Shown one piece after another: positions 43,531-52,163 of a stretch of DNA of 64,000 nucleotides. How positions within the stretch are numbered: position 1 is the stretch's first letter; every line of letters starts with the position of its first letter. The position numbers and the translations under genes were made by a program. Source of the stretch: Clostridia bacterium (GTDB lineage Bacteria > Bacillota > Clostridia > Christensenellales > Aristaeellaceae); assembly GCA_017532155.1 (NCBI GenBank), contig JAFXJP010000055.1:1-64000 (forward strand). Direction: 5' to 3'. Under the pieces are notes generated by a model, which was not told the DNA's origin, did no database searches, and saw nothing but the letters and a program-made list of their open reading frames with translations.

Positions 43531-44471
43531 TATCTTGCACCCTCCTTCTTGGCAAAGGTGATGCGCGGGTCAATCACCGTCATCAGCAAATCGCCCAGCA
43601 GCAGGCCGATGATGCCGATGCAGCTGTAAATCATAACAATCGCCTGCACCATAGGATTATCCTGACGGTTGATCACGTCCACCAGCAAGCCGCCCATGCC
43701 CGGGATGGAATACAGCGATTCAATATAAATCGAACCGCAAATCGTATACATCAGCGACGTGGGAATATACTGTACCATCGGAACAAATGCATTGCGGAAC
43801 ACATGACGCATGGTGATTTTCTTATTCTCAACGCCCTTGGCGCGCGCAAGCTTGACATAATCCTTGTTCATTTCATCCACCATGTAGCGGCGCAGCCACA
43901 TGGCATAATAGGCAATATTGCCCAGCGACATCGAGAAGACCGGCAATATCCAGGTATGCCAGTTATTCCGGTCAAAAAGCATAGGGACATTCAGCGCCTT
44001 TGCGCCGTAGGACTGCAGATAAATATAATAAACGGCAGCAGGCACCGCGTTTACAAATACGATAAACGCCGTGCCAAACTTATCCCAGAATTTCGATTTT
44101 GAGCGCGCCATGGCAGCACCCAGCGGCAGGCCGAGCGCAAGCGCGAGCACCATTGAGGACATGCCAATCATCGCAGAAATCGGCGCTTTCTGCGCAATGA
44201 TACCGGCAATAGGCGCATCTACGCTATAGCGCGCAGACGTCCCCAGATCGCCCTTGAGCAGATTTTTGAAAAACGACAGCAGCTGCACCGGAAGCGGATC
44301 ATTCAGCCCCATCTTTTCCAGCTTTGCTTCAATTACCTTTGCATCCAGCTTATCGTAGTTGTCAAAATAGCCTTCAATCGGCATTTGACGCACAAGAACA
44401 AACACGACCGTCAGAACAATGGTCAGTGTCAGGATCGCAGACAACAGTCTTTTCAGTACGTACTTGGCCAA
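43530..44471 (-). CDS. oppB: Oligopeptide ABC permease OppB
   Basis: A 313-residue OppB-type permease with about six helices, the N-terminal VLVRQMPIEGYF region and the coupling loop YVKLARAKGVENKKITMRHVFRNA. The start is a TTG (44471) with AAGGAG 6 bases upstream, giving the usual M-A-K-Y-V-L-K-R-L-L beginning; longer in-frame starts lack a ribosome site. oppC starts on the last base of its stop codon. Confidence 0.92.
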   Translation of the reverse strand: MAKYVLKRLLSAILTLTIVLTVVFVLVRQMPIEGYFDNYDKLDAKVIEAKLEKMGLNDPLPVQLLSFFKNLLKGDLGTSARYSVDAPIAGIIAQKAPISAMIGMSSMVLALALGLPLGAAMARSKSKFWDKFGTAFIVFVNAVPAAVYYIYLQSYGAKALNVPMLFDRNNWHTWILPVFSMSLGNIAYYAMWLRRYMVDEMNKDYVKLARAKGVENKKITMRHVFRNAFVPMVQYIPTSLMYTICGSIYIESLYSIPGMGGLLVDVINRQDNPMVQAIVMIYSCIGIIGLLLGDLLMTVIDPRITFAKKEGAR

Positions 44472-44517
44472 AATGCGCTCCTTGAATCCTCTGTCTTCCT
44501 TGTGACAGACGTATTGC

Positions 44518-44552
44518 GGCGGCAGGAGGCAATTTCTCGCCCCCTGCCGCAT
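44518..44552 (-). terminator. Intra-operon hairpin between oppA and oppB
   Basis: Minus strand: 12-bp stem GCGGCAGGGGGC/GCCTCCTGCCGC (one wobble), 8-base loop, no U-run. As after livJ, it probably stabilises the binding-protein part of the transcript. Confidence 0.72.
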
Positions 44553-44579
44553 GTCAGTTTACCAGTAATATTCTATTTA

Positions 44580-46436
44580 TCAGTCGTTGTCCAGCGCATC
44601 GCGCTCAGTTTCCCACTGATCCATGGCGTCATAATACATATCGGTGCTCATCGCCGTATCAAGCAGCACAGAGCCCTTATAGCGCTCGTTGGAAATGCCA
44701 AAGGGAGCAAACTGCTGCGTGAAGGGATTAATGCGGCTGGCAGTGTATCCGCCAGAGCCCACGCCGAAGGGGATGCACAGCGCATGGTCGATCAGGAAAG
44801 CTTCCGCCTTGGCGTAAGCCAGGTAACGCGCTTCGATGTCGGTGGTGACGGCATGCGCAGCGTTCACCAGGTTGTAGTATTCACCAGACAGATCCTTGAT
44901 GCCCTCATGAGAAGAAAGGAAGGTATAATTGTACTTTTCATCCTCTCTGAAGATATCGGTATAAGTCTGCGGGTCGGCGTAGTCGGGGCCCCAGTTGGTC
45001 TTAATGATGCAGTAATTGCCCGCGCGGCGGGTGCTGTTAAGGAAGCCGGAAGACGGATAGCCATCGATAATTACATCGATATAGTCCGTGCCCAGCAGGC
45101 CTTCCAGCTGCTGCTCAACCAGCTGCGATTCCTCCGCCCAGCCAGAAACGCTGGTATTGTAGGGCATATAAACCAGCACAGGGAATTTGACCGTATCCTT
45201 CAATTCTGCCATCGCAGCGGCCTTGTAATCAAGCGCAGCATCAGGATTGAAGGTATCAGCGCCCAGTTCCGTAATAGCGGCCAGATCGCCCATATTCACA
45301 TAGTCCACGCCATTGCTGTTGACAAAATAGGGCGGCGTGATCGTATTGTAGACCAGTTCTTCCGCGTTGTCAGGATCGGTGATGGTCATCGCCTTCACAC
45401 GGTCAAAGCCAGCATAGAAGGACTTGCGGAAGTTTTCATTCGCCACAGCCTTATACCAGTTATCCGGCTCATATTCAGCAGCCAGACCCTTGGCAGGGTT
45501 GAAGTTGAAGGCGTAGAAGTAGGTGTAGAAGCTGGTTTGACGCACAGGACGAATATATTCCGCCTTGACAGGATCGGCCAGCCATTCGGTGGCTACATCG
45601 TTATCGATAGAGGCAGAGTCTACTTCACCTTCCAGATACAGCGTCGAAGAGATTTCCGTAGCTTCCTTGTTGTACTTGTACTCGATCTGGTCAATGGTGA
45701 TATTGTCCTTATCCCAGTTGAGCGCATTCTTGGACAGAACACGGCGCTCATGCGGCTTGAACTCGCTCAGATAATAAGCGCCGCAGTAGAGCAGCGTATC
45801 ATTGCCGGTCGCCAGACCGAACTCAGCGCCCTTGGAAACAACAAAGGGCTCATACACGGGCATGAAGCATACATAGGTAAGCATGGAGAGGAAGTAGGGC
45901 GTAGGCGCAAGCAGGGTATATTCCAGCGTATACGCATCCAGCGCCTTGATGCCTACTGCATCCCAATTTGCACTGGCGACAACCGTTGGATCGTCGCTTG
46001 CCGTAGCGTCAAAATAATCTTCCGCGCCGACAATCGCGCCGTAGAGAATGCTCGCCGTACCGGAAGCATTCTTGGCATCGAGGATGTACTTGGCAGCAGA
46101 TACAAAGTCGTGCGCCGTCACTTCGGCCACTTCCTTGCCGTTGCCGTCCACCCACTTCACGCCCTGACGGATCTTGAAGGTCCAGGTCAGGCCTTCGTTG
46201 GTGTTTTCCCAGTCTTCAGCCAGAGAGGGCTGCACCTGGCCGTATTTGTCATACTCCACCAGCGTATCAATCACGTTGGCGGCCAACGCAAATTCATTGG
46301 TCGTAGACGTAGTCAGATAGTTCAGCGAGGTAACTTCGCCGGAATAAAGGGTGGTATACACGCTTTCTTCGGCCATCGCAGGCGCCATAGAGAGCACCAG
46401 CATTACGCTCAGCAGCAAAGAGATAACCTTTTTCAC
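44580..46436 (-). CDS. oppA: Oligopeptide-binding protein OppA
   Basis: A 618-residue solute-binding protein family 5 member. Features: SLAEDWENTNEGLTWTFKIRQGVKWVDG, THAHDF-like segment VTAHDFVSAAKYIL, and YCIIKTNWGPDYADPQTY, all typical of OppA. The signal peptide ends AMA (20-22) with no cysteine at all, so it cannot be a lipoprotein. The start is a GTG at 46436 behind AAAGGAGGAAC; earlier in-frame codons have no ribosome site. First gene of oppA-B-C-D-F-alr. Confidence 0.92.
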   Translation of the reverse strand: MKKVISLLLSVMLVLSMAPAMAEESVYTTLYSGEVTSLNYLTTSTTNEFALAANVIDTLVEYDKYGQVQPSLAEDWENTNEGLTWTFKIRQGVKWVDGNGKEVAEVTAHDFVSAAKYILDAKNASGTASILYGAIVGAEDYFDATASDDPTVVASANWDAVGIKALDAYTLEYTLLAPTPYFLSMLTYVCFMPVYEPFVVSKGAEFGLATGNDTLLYCGAYYLSEFKPHERRVLSKNALNWDKDNITIDQIEYKYNKEATEISSTLYLEGEVDSASIDNDVATEWLADPVKAEYIRPVRQTSFYTYFYAFNFNPAKGLAAEYEPDNWYKAVANENFRKSFYAGFDRVKAMTITDPDNAEELVYNTITPPYFVNSNGVDYVNMGDLAAITELGADTFNPDAALDYKAAAMAELKDTVKFPVLVYMPYNTSVSGWAEESQLVEQQLEGLLGTDYIDVIIDGYPSSGFLNSTRRAGNYCIIKTNWGPDYADPQTYTDIFREDEKYNYTFLSSHEGIKDLSGEYYNLVNAAHAVTTDIEARYLAYAKAEAFLIDHALCIPFGVGSGGYTASRINPFTQQFAPFGISNERYKGSVLLDTAMSTDMYYDAMDQWETERDALDND

Positions 46437-46515
46437 TTGTTGTTCCTCCTTTATTACTTCGATTGACTGTTTTTCAGGCAAATCCTTGCCCGGATTTCCT
46501 TTTTTGAATGGTGAT

Positions 46516-46544
46516 ATTTTATCACACAAGCAGCAGTTATGCAA
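46516..46544 (-). promoter_or_regulatory. opp operon promoter P2 (proximal)
   Basis: Minus strand: TTGCAT (46539-46544), 17 bases, TAAAAT (46516-46521), 80 bases before the oppA start. Confidence 0.72.
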
Positions 46545-46670
46545 TCGTCATTTTTAAATAATCCATTTTTCTTTCGTTCTTATTCTGTTTTTCATTGTTT
46601 TTTGCAACTTTTACAAGTGCTATTTTCGTTCCTTTTGGAAAGAATCCTGAAAGAACCTGAAAAGAAACAA

Positions 46671-46727
46671 GACATGCAACTGCCCCTTACATTTGCACAA
46701 TATAAGGGATTTTCAGTCGCATGTCAA
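46671..46727 (-). promoter_or_regulatory. opp operon promoter P1 inside nested inverted repeats
   Basis: Minus strand: exact TTGACA (46722-46727), 17 bases, TATATT (46699-46704). The outer repeat is GACATGCGACTG (46725-46714) against CAGTTGCATGTC (46682-46671), 12 bp with one wobble. Inside it, CCCTTA/TAAGGG flanks the -10. One outer arm includes the -35 and the other lies past the start point, so the symmetry belongs to DNA rather than to the transcript. The rest of 46437-46751 is AT-rich and holds nothing else I recognise. Confidence 0.7.
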
Positions 46728-46751
46728 GTTTTATATGGTTTTTTGTGCAAC

Positions 46752-47726
46752 TCAGCGCCATTTTTGCACAATATCCACGTTGCGGAAATAATAACGAATA
46801 ATTTCCTCTGCCGTCTTACCCTGCTCCGCCATCGCATAGGCGCCCCATTGCGACATGCCCACGCCATGACCGTAGCCCTTTCCCTGCAGTTTCATCTGAC
46901 CATTCCACAACGAAACAGAGGAAAGCATCGTCGAGCGCATCTTGGTGCTGCCAAGCGCAATACGCAGTTCGTTGGCAGGCGCTTCCAGCCCGTTTAGCCG
47001 GATCGTTTTCACGCGTCCGCTCTCCCCCATCGCCCCCATCGCAACAGAGTGCAAATCGCCCTCGATTTTAATACCGCATTCCGCCGCAGCCGCCAGCACT
47101 TCCTGTGCGTCAAAAGTCGCCGTCCATGCCTGCGCTTCCGGAGCCGCTGCGTCGCTTTCCATACTATTCACGCTTTGCGTATACGGCGCAGCCGCCTTAT
47201 AGCTCAGCCCCTCCGATGCGCGCGCCGTCTTGCCGCCTGCATGCGAATGAAACCAGGCATAAATCGGCTCGTTTTCATAGCACACAATCATTCCTTTTGT
47301 CGCATCCACCGCGGCGCGGATCCTGTCATTTATCCCTTCAGCGTCATATGCCTGCGCTTCCTCCACATCCGTCGAGATATCAGCGCCTGCATATTTGCTT
47401 TCCTTTTCAGACAGGAATTTAATCACAAACGTTCTTGCCAATATCGCCTGCGCGCGCAGCGCCTCCTCCGGCCAGTCATTTTGCATTTCGCCTGCCAGCA
47501 CGCCGTATAAATAGCTTTCAATATCCATCGGCACGATTCTTTCTTCTTCCGTTACATAAACCTCCAGCTGCGGAATGCCGCTTTCATCCACGCGGATGGT
47601 ATCCGGCAAATCCGGCTCATAGGGAATCTGCGCCGCATCCTTCCCAGGCTGCGTATTGCCCGCGGCAGAACAGCCTGCAAGCAGCAATGTAAGCGACAAA
47701 AGCGCCATCAGCATCCATTTTCTCAT
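46752..47726 (-). CDS. spoIID: SpoIID-domain lipoprotein
   Basis: A 324-residue SpoIID/LytB-domain protein; SpoIID is the peptidoglycan hydrolase that thins septal wall during spore engulfment. Domain marks: YLYGVLAGEMQNDWPEEALRAQAILARTF, WFHSHAGGKTA and GYGHGVGMSQWGAYAMAEQG. The N-terminus is a proper lipoprotein signal with LLAGC at Cys19. The start is set at ATG 47726; TTG codons a few bases upstream are nearer the AGGAGG and cannot be excluded. Lies downstream of radA on the same strand. Confidence 0.88.
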   Translation of the reverse strand: MRKWMLMALLSLTLLLAGCSAAGNTQPGKDAAQIPYEPDLPDTIRVDESGIPQLEVYVTEEERIVPMDIESYLYGVLAGEMQNDWPEEALRAQAILARTFVIKFLSEKESKYAGADISTDVEEAQAYDAEGINDRIRAAVDATKGMIVCYENEPIYAWFHSHAGGKTARASEGLSYKAAAPYTQSVNSMESDAAAPEAQAWTATFDAQEVLAAAAECGIKIEGDLHSVAMGAMGESGRVKTIRLNGLEAPANELRIALGSTKMRSTMLSSVSLWNGQMKLQGKGYGHGVGMSQWGAYAMAEQGKTAEEIIRYYFRNVDIVQKWR

Positions 47727-47806
47727 CAAAAACAAATCGCCTCCTGCCGCTATTGTATCCTTTCAAATACGCCAGCATGCAAAAAGCGATCTGCTATATT
47801 TTTCAG

Positions 47807-49195
47807 TTATCGTCTGCGCAAGCCCAGCACTGCCACTGACTGCGCCAATGTATTGACAGGAATCAATTCGACCCCTTCGATCTTTTTCAGCTTTTTGACA
47901 GAATCCGTCGGGCACATGATCTGTTTAAATCCCAGTCTTGCACATTCGTTGATGCGCCGCTCCATCTGCGTAATGGCGCGCACCTCGCCCGCCAGACCGA
48001 TTTCACCCATCACCGCCAGGTCAGAGGGCAGCGGCACATCAGACAGTGAGGAGGCCACAGCAATGCAAAGCGGTAAATCGACCGCAGGCTCAGACAGAGA
48101 AAGACCGCCTGCTACATTGATATACACATCCTGATTATACAATTTTAGCCCCGCGCGCTTTTCAAGCACCGCCAGCAGCAGCGCTACGCGCCCCTGATCA
48201 GCGCCATTGACCGTTCTTTTGGGCACTGCATAGAAAGACTGCGTCGCCAACGCCTGCAAATCCACCAGCATCGGTCTGCTGCCCTCCATGCAGCAGAATA
48301 CCACCGAACCGCTGGCGCCCGATGCACGATGAGAAATCAGCGTTTCCGAGGCATTCTCTACCGGGATCATGCCTTCGCCCGTCATAGAGAACATGCCCAG
48401 CTCATTGACAGAGCCAAAGCGGTTTTTCACCGCACGCAGCAGGCGGTACTCATGCTGATAGTCGCCTTCAAAATAAAGCACTACATCAACCATGTGCTCC
48501 AGCACACGCGGGCCGGCCAAAGAGCCTTCTTTGGTCACATGGCCCACCAGTATCACCGTGCAGCCGTTCGTTTTGGCATAGCGCATAAGCAGCGCCGCGC
48601 TCTCGCGCACCTGGCTGACGCTGCCCGGCGCACTGGCAAGATCGGGGCGATACATCGTCTGGATGGAGTCGATCACCACAAAATCCGGCTGAACGGCATT
48701 GAGTTTTTCTTCAACCGCATCCATGGCATTTTCCGCCAGCACCAGAATGCCGCTGTTTGTTGCACTTAGTCTGTCCGCGCGAAGACGAATCTGCCTGGCG
48801 CTTTCCTCGCCCGTTACATAAAGAACGCGCTTGCCGATCCTGGACAGCTTATCGCACACCTGTAAAAGCAGCGTGCTCTTGCCAACGCCCGGCTCGCCGC
48901 CCACCAGCATCAGCGATCCTTCCACCACGCCTCCGCCAAGCACGCGGTCAAATTCCGCGATCCCCGTCGGCTCATGCGACTGAACGCCGGCAGCAATATC
49001 GCTCATCTTTTCCACATTGCTGCCCGTACCGCCGCGCTGTTTCATAGGCTTTGCAGGCGCCTGCGCGCTCAATTGCGGCGCAGTCTCTTCCATCGTATTC
49101 CATTGTTCGCACGAGGGACATTTACCATACCAGCGCGCGCTTTCATACCCGCACTGAGAACATACATACACTGTCTTTGGTTTGGCCAAGGTCAT
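47807..49195 (-). CDS. radA: DNA repair protein RadA
   Basis: A 462-residue RecA-like ATPase that helps branch migration during recombination. N-terminal zinc finger C-x2-C...C-x2-C (residues 12-29), Walker A GGEPGVGKST (about 100), the RadA-specific KNRFGS (about 257), and a C-terminal Lon-protease-like domain (VNVAGGLSLSEPAVDLP-type segment). Start behind AAGGAGG. Usual length for the family. Confidence 0.96.
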   Translation of the reverse strand: MTLAKPKTVYVCSQCGYESARWYGKCPSCEQWNTMEETAPQLSAQAPAKPMKQRGGTGSNVEKMSDIAAGVQSHEPTGIAEFDRVLGGGVVEGSLMLVGGEPGVGKSTLLLQVCDKLSRIGKRVLYVTGEESARQIRLRADRLSATNSGILVLAENAMDAVEEKLNAVQPDFVVIDSIQTMYRPDLASAPGSVSQVRESAALLMRYAKTNGCTVILVGHVTKEGSLAGPRVLEHMVDVVLYFEGDYQHEYRLLRAVKNRFGSVNELGMFSMTGEGMIPVENASETLISHRASGASGSVVFCCMEGSRPMLVDLQALATQSFYAVPKRTVNGADQGRVALLLAVLEKRAGLKLYNQDVYINVAGGLSLSEPAVDLPLCIAVASSLSDVPLPSDLAVMGEIGLAGEVRAITQMERRINECARLGFKQIMCPTDSVKKLKKIEGVELIPVNTLAQSVAVLGLRRR

Positions 49196-49278
49196 TTCCT
49201 CCTTGATATCGTCCCTTCTAAATTCGCCGCCCAATGCATTTTCCCTGCCTCAGGGCAGGATTTTACATGTCTTTCTCC

Positions 49279-49307
49279 TTGTAATTCCCGTCATATTTTC
49301 TTATAAT
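49279..49307 (+). promoter_or_regulatory. Promoter of phosphoesterase gene
   Basis: TTGTAA (49279-49284), 17 bases, TATAAT (49302-49307). Confidence 0.8.
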
Positions 49308-49338
49308 ATAATTCGTCATTTTGGAGGAATCACAGCTT

Positions 49339-50412
49339 ATGAGAAAAGAACGCGACCTGTTTCTGGATAAAGAGAAGAAAAATGTTTCCGGCTGCCTTGT
49401 TAATCCGCTGCTGCTTGTGCTGGTGCTTGCCGTCATCACAGCGCTGAACCTTGTCAACAGCGGCCGCGTGGTACTGCAAAAGCAGTCCGTCACCGTGCCC
49501 GGCATCCCAAGCGATCTGGACAAATTCAAAATCCTGCACATTTCCGATCTGCACGGACAGGAGTTTGGCGCCGATCATTCCACCATCGCCAACATCCTCA
49601 AGGGCAATTCCTATAACGCCGTATGCATCACCGGCGACGTGTGCGACAAGCAGGGAAATTACGATGCATTCCTCAAGCTGATCGCGCTTTTCCCCGATGA
49701 AATCCCCGTATTCTTTATCGCCGGCGATGAAGATCCCGAGCCCATCCTCACTTCTGCCCATGCCAGCGACGCCGTCAAGGCCGATTATGTCCTGGCTGCC
49801 GAAGCCATGGGCGCGATTTATCTGGATGCTCCGTACAAGCTCACCGTGGGCAAAAGTGTCATCTGGTTCTGCCCGGAATCCATCTACGGCCTGGATCTTG
49901 ATTCCACCCGCGCCGCCTATCAGTCCCGCCGCGCTGCCCTTACCCAGAATCAGGATCAATACAAGCCCGAAAATGCCGCCCAGATCCGCGCCATCGATTA
50001 CCGCATGAGCGTACTTGACAAAACCGAAGCCGCCCTGAAAGAAATGAAACCCGACGATACGCAGATTGCCCTGACGCATCACCCGTTGTCCGAAGAAACG
50101 CTCAACCTCCTCCAGCAGTGGGCCGGCAGCGAGCAAAATGATTTCCTGCGCAGCGTATCGCTGATTCTCGCCGGACATTATAACGGCGGCCAGGTGCGCA
50201 TCCCCTTCATCGGCGCACTCAAAGCGCCGCAGTCCGCCGGCGGCAAATGGTTCCCGGAGGATCACACCATGGTCGGCCTGTCCGTTATTCACGGCGTCAC
50301 CCAGTATATTTCCCCAGGTCTTGGCGTATCGGATGATTATAAAATCCCGCTTCGCATCTTCAATACCCCATCTGTTACGCTCATCACCCTCACTTCGCGC
50401 ATGATCATCTGA
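49339..50412 (+). CDS. Membrane-anchored metallophosphoesterase
   Basis: A 357-residue calcineurin-like phosphoesterase with one N-terminal membrane helix (about residues 22-41), so the enzyme faces outward. Metal-binding motifs: ISDLHG, TGDVCD, AGDEDPE (the usual GNHD is changed), LTHHP and AGHYNGGQ (usual GHTHGGQ). The changes at two canonical sites are worth noting, although key Asp and His positions remain. YkuE/lipid-A-pyrophosphatase-like function is one option. Start behind GGAGG at 49323. Confidence 0.85.
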   Translation: MRKERDLFLDKEKKNVSGCLVNPLLLVLVLAVITALNLVNSGRVVLQKQSVTVPGIPSDLDKFKILHISDLHGQEFGADHSTIANILKGNSYNAVCITGDVCDKQGNYDAFLKLIALFPDEIPVFFIAGDEDPEPILTSAHASDAVKADYVLAAEAMGAIYLDAPYKLTVGKSVIWFCPESIYGLDLDSTRAAYQSRRAALTQNQDQYKPENAAQIRAIDYRMSVLDKTEAALKEMKPDDTQIALTHHPLSEETLNLLQQWAGSEQNDFLRSVSLILAGHYNGGQVRIPFIGALKAPQSAGGKWFPEDHTMVGLSVIHGVTQYISPGLGVSDDYKIPLRIFNTPSVTLITLTSRMII

Positions 50413-50418
50413 TTTTGC

Positions 50419-50447
50419 TTGACAATTTCCTCATTTCTTCTTATAAT
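50419..50447 (+). promoter_or_regulatory. Consensus promoter of cysS
   Basis: Exact TTGACA (50419-50424), 17 bases, exact TATAAT (50442-50447). Confidence 0.92.
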
Positions 50448-50449
50448 TA

Positions 50450-50684
50450 TTTTGGCGATGAACGGAAAAGTCGTCCGGGCAATCCCCCGCAAGAGAGAGC
50501 GCGCCACCGGCTGCAAGCGCGCTTCGGGTGATCGGGCAGTGCCTCCGCGAGCCGCGCACCGAAGGGCATCTGGTAGGCTGCGCCGTATACGCTGCGTTAA
50601 AGCGTTTGAGCGGAAAAGCTTTTGCTTTTCAATCGGAGTGGAACCGCGGTTATCACCGTCTCCTTTGCGGAGACGGTGTTTTTA
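50450..50684 (+). promoter_or_regulatory. T-box riboswitch, tRNA-Cys specific, before cysS
   Basis: The T-box element GGAGTGGAACCGCG (50635-50648) precedes an intrinsic terminator (CACCGTCTCC/GGAGACGGTG, 50654-50678, then T5). The bulge reads TGGA, which would pair with UCCA at a tRNA acceptor end; U at position 73 is a hallmark of tRNA-Cys. A candidate specifier codon TGC (Cys) is at 50512-50514 in the stem I region. Uncharged tRNA-Cys should favour antitermination and raise cysS expression. Confidence 0.9.
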
Positions 50685-50718
50685 TTTTCAATCTCATCCA
50701 TCAAGGAGGATATATACC

Positions 50719-52116
50719 ATGCAGATTTTCAACAGCAAAACCCGCAAAAAAGAAGAATTCGTTCCCATCAGGGAAGGCCATGTCGGCATCTACGCCTGCG
50801 GCCCGACGGTTTATGACTATTTCCACATCGGCAACGCCCGTCCCTTCATCACCTTTGACGTGCTGCGCCGGTATCTTGAGCACCGCGGCTATCAGGTGAC
50901 GTTCGTGCAGAATTTCACCGACATCGACGATAAAATGATTCGCCGCGCCAATAACGAAGGTACCACCGTCAAGGAGCTGGGCGACCGCTTCATCGCCGAG
51001 TATTATAAAGACGCCAAGGCCCTGGGCATCCGTCTCGCCACCGTCCATCCCCGCGCCACCGAGCATATTCCCCAGATCATTTCGCTGGTTCAGAAGCTCA
51101 TTGACAAGGACATGGCCTATGAAGTAAACGGCGATGTGTATTTCAACACCAAAGCTTTCCCGCACTACGGCTGCCTGTGCGGTCAGAATCTGGAAGATCT
51201 CGAGGCCGGCGCGCGTATTGAAGTGGATTCTGTCAAGAAAAACCCCGCTGACTTCGCCGTATGGAAGGCACAAAAGCCCGGCGAGCCCGCCTGGGAAAGC
51301 CCCTGGGGCCTGGGCCGTCCCGGCTGGCATATTGAGTGCTCCGCCATGAGCATGGAATACCTCGGTGAAACCTTTGATATTCACTGCGGCGGCAAGGATC
51401 TGCTCTTCCCCCATCACGAAAACGAAGTCGCGCAGAGCGAAGGCGCAACCGGCAGGCCCTACGTGAATTACTGGATGCATAACGGCTTCATCAACGTGGA
51501 CAATGAAAAAATGAGTAAGTCCCTGGGGAATTTCTTCACCGTCCGCGATATCCTCAAGGAATATGAAGCCGAAGACGTGCGCATGTTCATGCTCTCCGCG
51601 CAGTACCGCAGCCCCATCAACTTCAGCCGTGAGATGATCGCCCAGGCGCACGCCTCTCTCACCCGCCTTTATACCGCCCGCGATCAGATGGAATTCCTCC
51701 TCCAGCATGCTGCCGAGAAGGAACAAACCGCCGAAGAAAAAGCGCTGGCCGAGCGTATGCTCAGCTATGTCAACCGCTTTGACACCGCCATGGATGACGA
51801 CCTCAACACCGCCGACGCCATGGGCGCGCTGTTTGAAATCGTGCATGACGCCAACGTCACATTGACTTCCGAAAGCAGCAAGCAGGCGATTGAAAATGCG
51901 CTGAATACACTTACCTCTCTGTGCGATGTACTGGGTCTTCTGGTGAAAAAGACCAGCGATCTGCCTGCAGAAATTCAGCAGATGGCCGATGAACGCGCGC
52001 AGGCCCGCAAGGACCGCGACTGGAAGAAGAGCGATGAGCTGCGCGATGCGCTCAAGGCCCTGGGCTATATTGTAGAGGATACGAAAGAAGGTCAGAAGGT
52101 ACGAAAGGCAGTGTAA
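50719..52116 (+). CDS. cysS: Cysteinyl-tRNA synthetase
   Basis: A 465-residue class I synthetase charging tRNA-Cys. Zinc and HIGH region YACGPTVYDYFHIGNARPF (residues 29-47), IECSAMSMEYLGETFDIHCGG, and the KMSKS loop KMSKSLGNF. Start chosen at 50719 behind AAGGAGGA, since the upstream frame runs through the T-box. Controlled by the T-box just upstream. Confidence 0.97.
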   Translation: MQIFNSKTRKKEEFVPIREGHVGIYACGPTVYDYFHIGNARPFITFDVLRRYLEHRGYQVTFVQNFTDIDDKMIRRANNEGTTVKELGDRFIAEYYKDAKALGIRLATVHPRATEHIPQIISLVQKLIDKDMAYEVNGDVYFNTKAFPHYGCLCGQNLEDLEAGARIEVDSVKKNPADFAVWKAQKPGEPAWESPWGLGRPGWHIECSAMSMEYLGETFDIHCGGKDLLFPHHENEVAQSEGATGRPYVNYWMHNGFINVDNEKMSKSLGNFFTVRDILKEYEAEDVRMFMLSAQYRSPINFSREMIAQAHASLTRLYTARDQMEFLLQHAAEKEQTAEEKALAERMLSYVNRFDTAMDDDLNTADAMGALFEIVHDANVTLTSESSKQAIENALNTLTSLCDVLGLLVKKTSDLPAEIQQMADERAQARKDRDWKKSDELRDALKALGYIVEDTKEGQKVRKAV

Positions 52117-52163
52117 TTCTGCATCATGTATCTCCCCGCGCCCGCAAGGCAGCGCTGCTGCTA

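Noticed and set aside
44385..46466. 693-codon plus-strand frame opposite oppA
   Set aside because: Shadow of oppA and the end of oppB; no ribosome site or domain.
49244..49262. Short inverted repeat CCTGCCTCAGGGCAGG upstream of radA
   Set aside because: Very short loop, no U-run in either direction, and not placed relative to a recognisable promoter.
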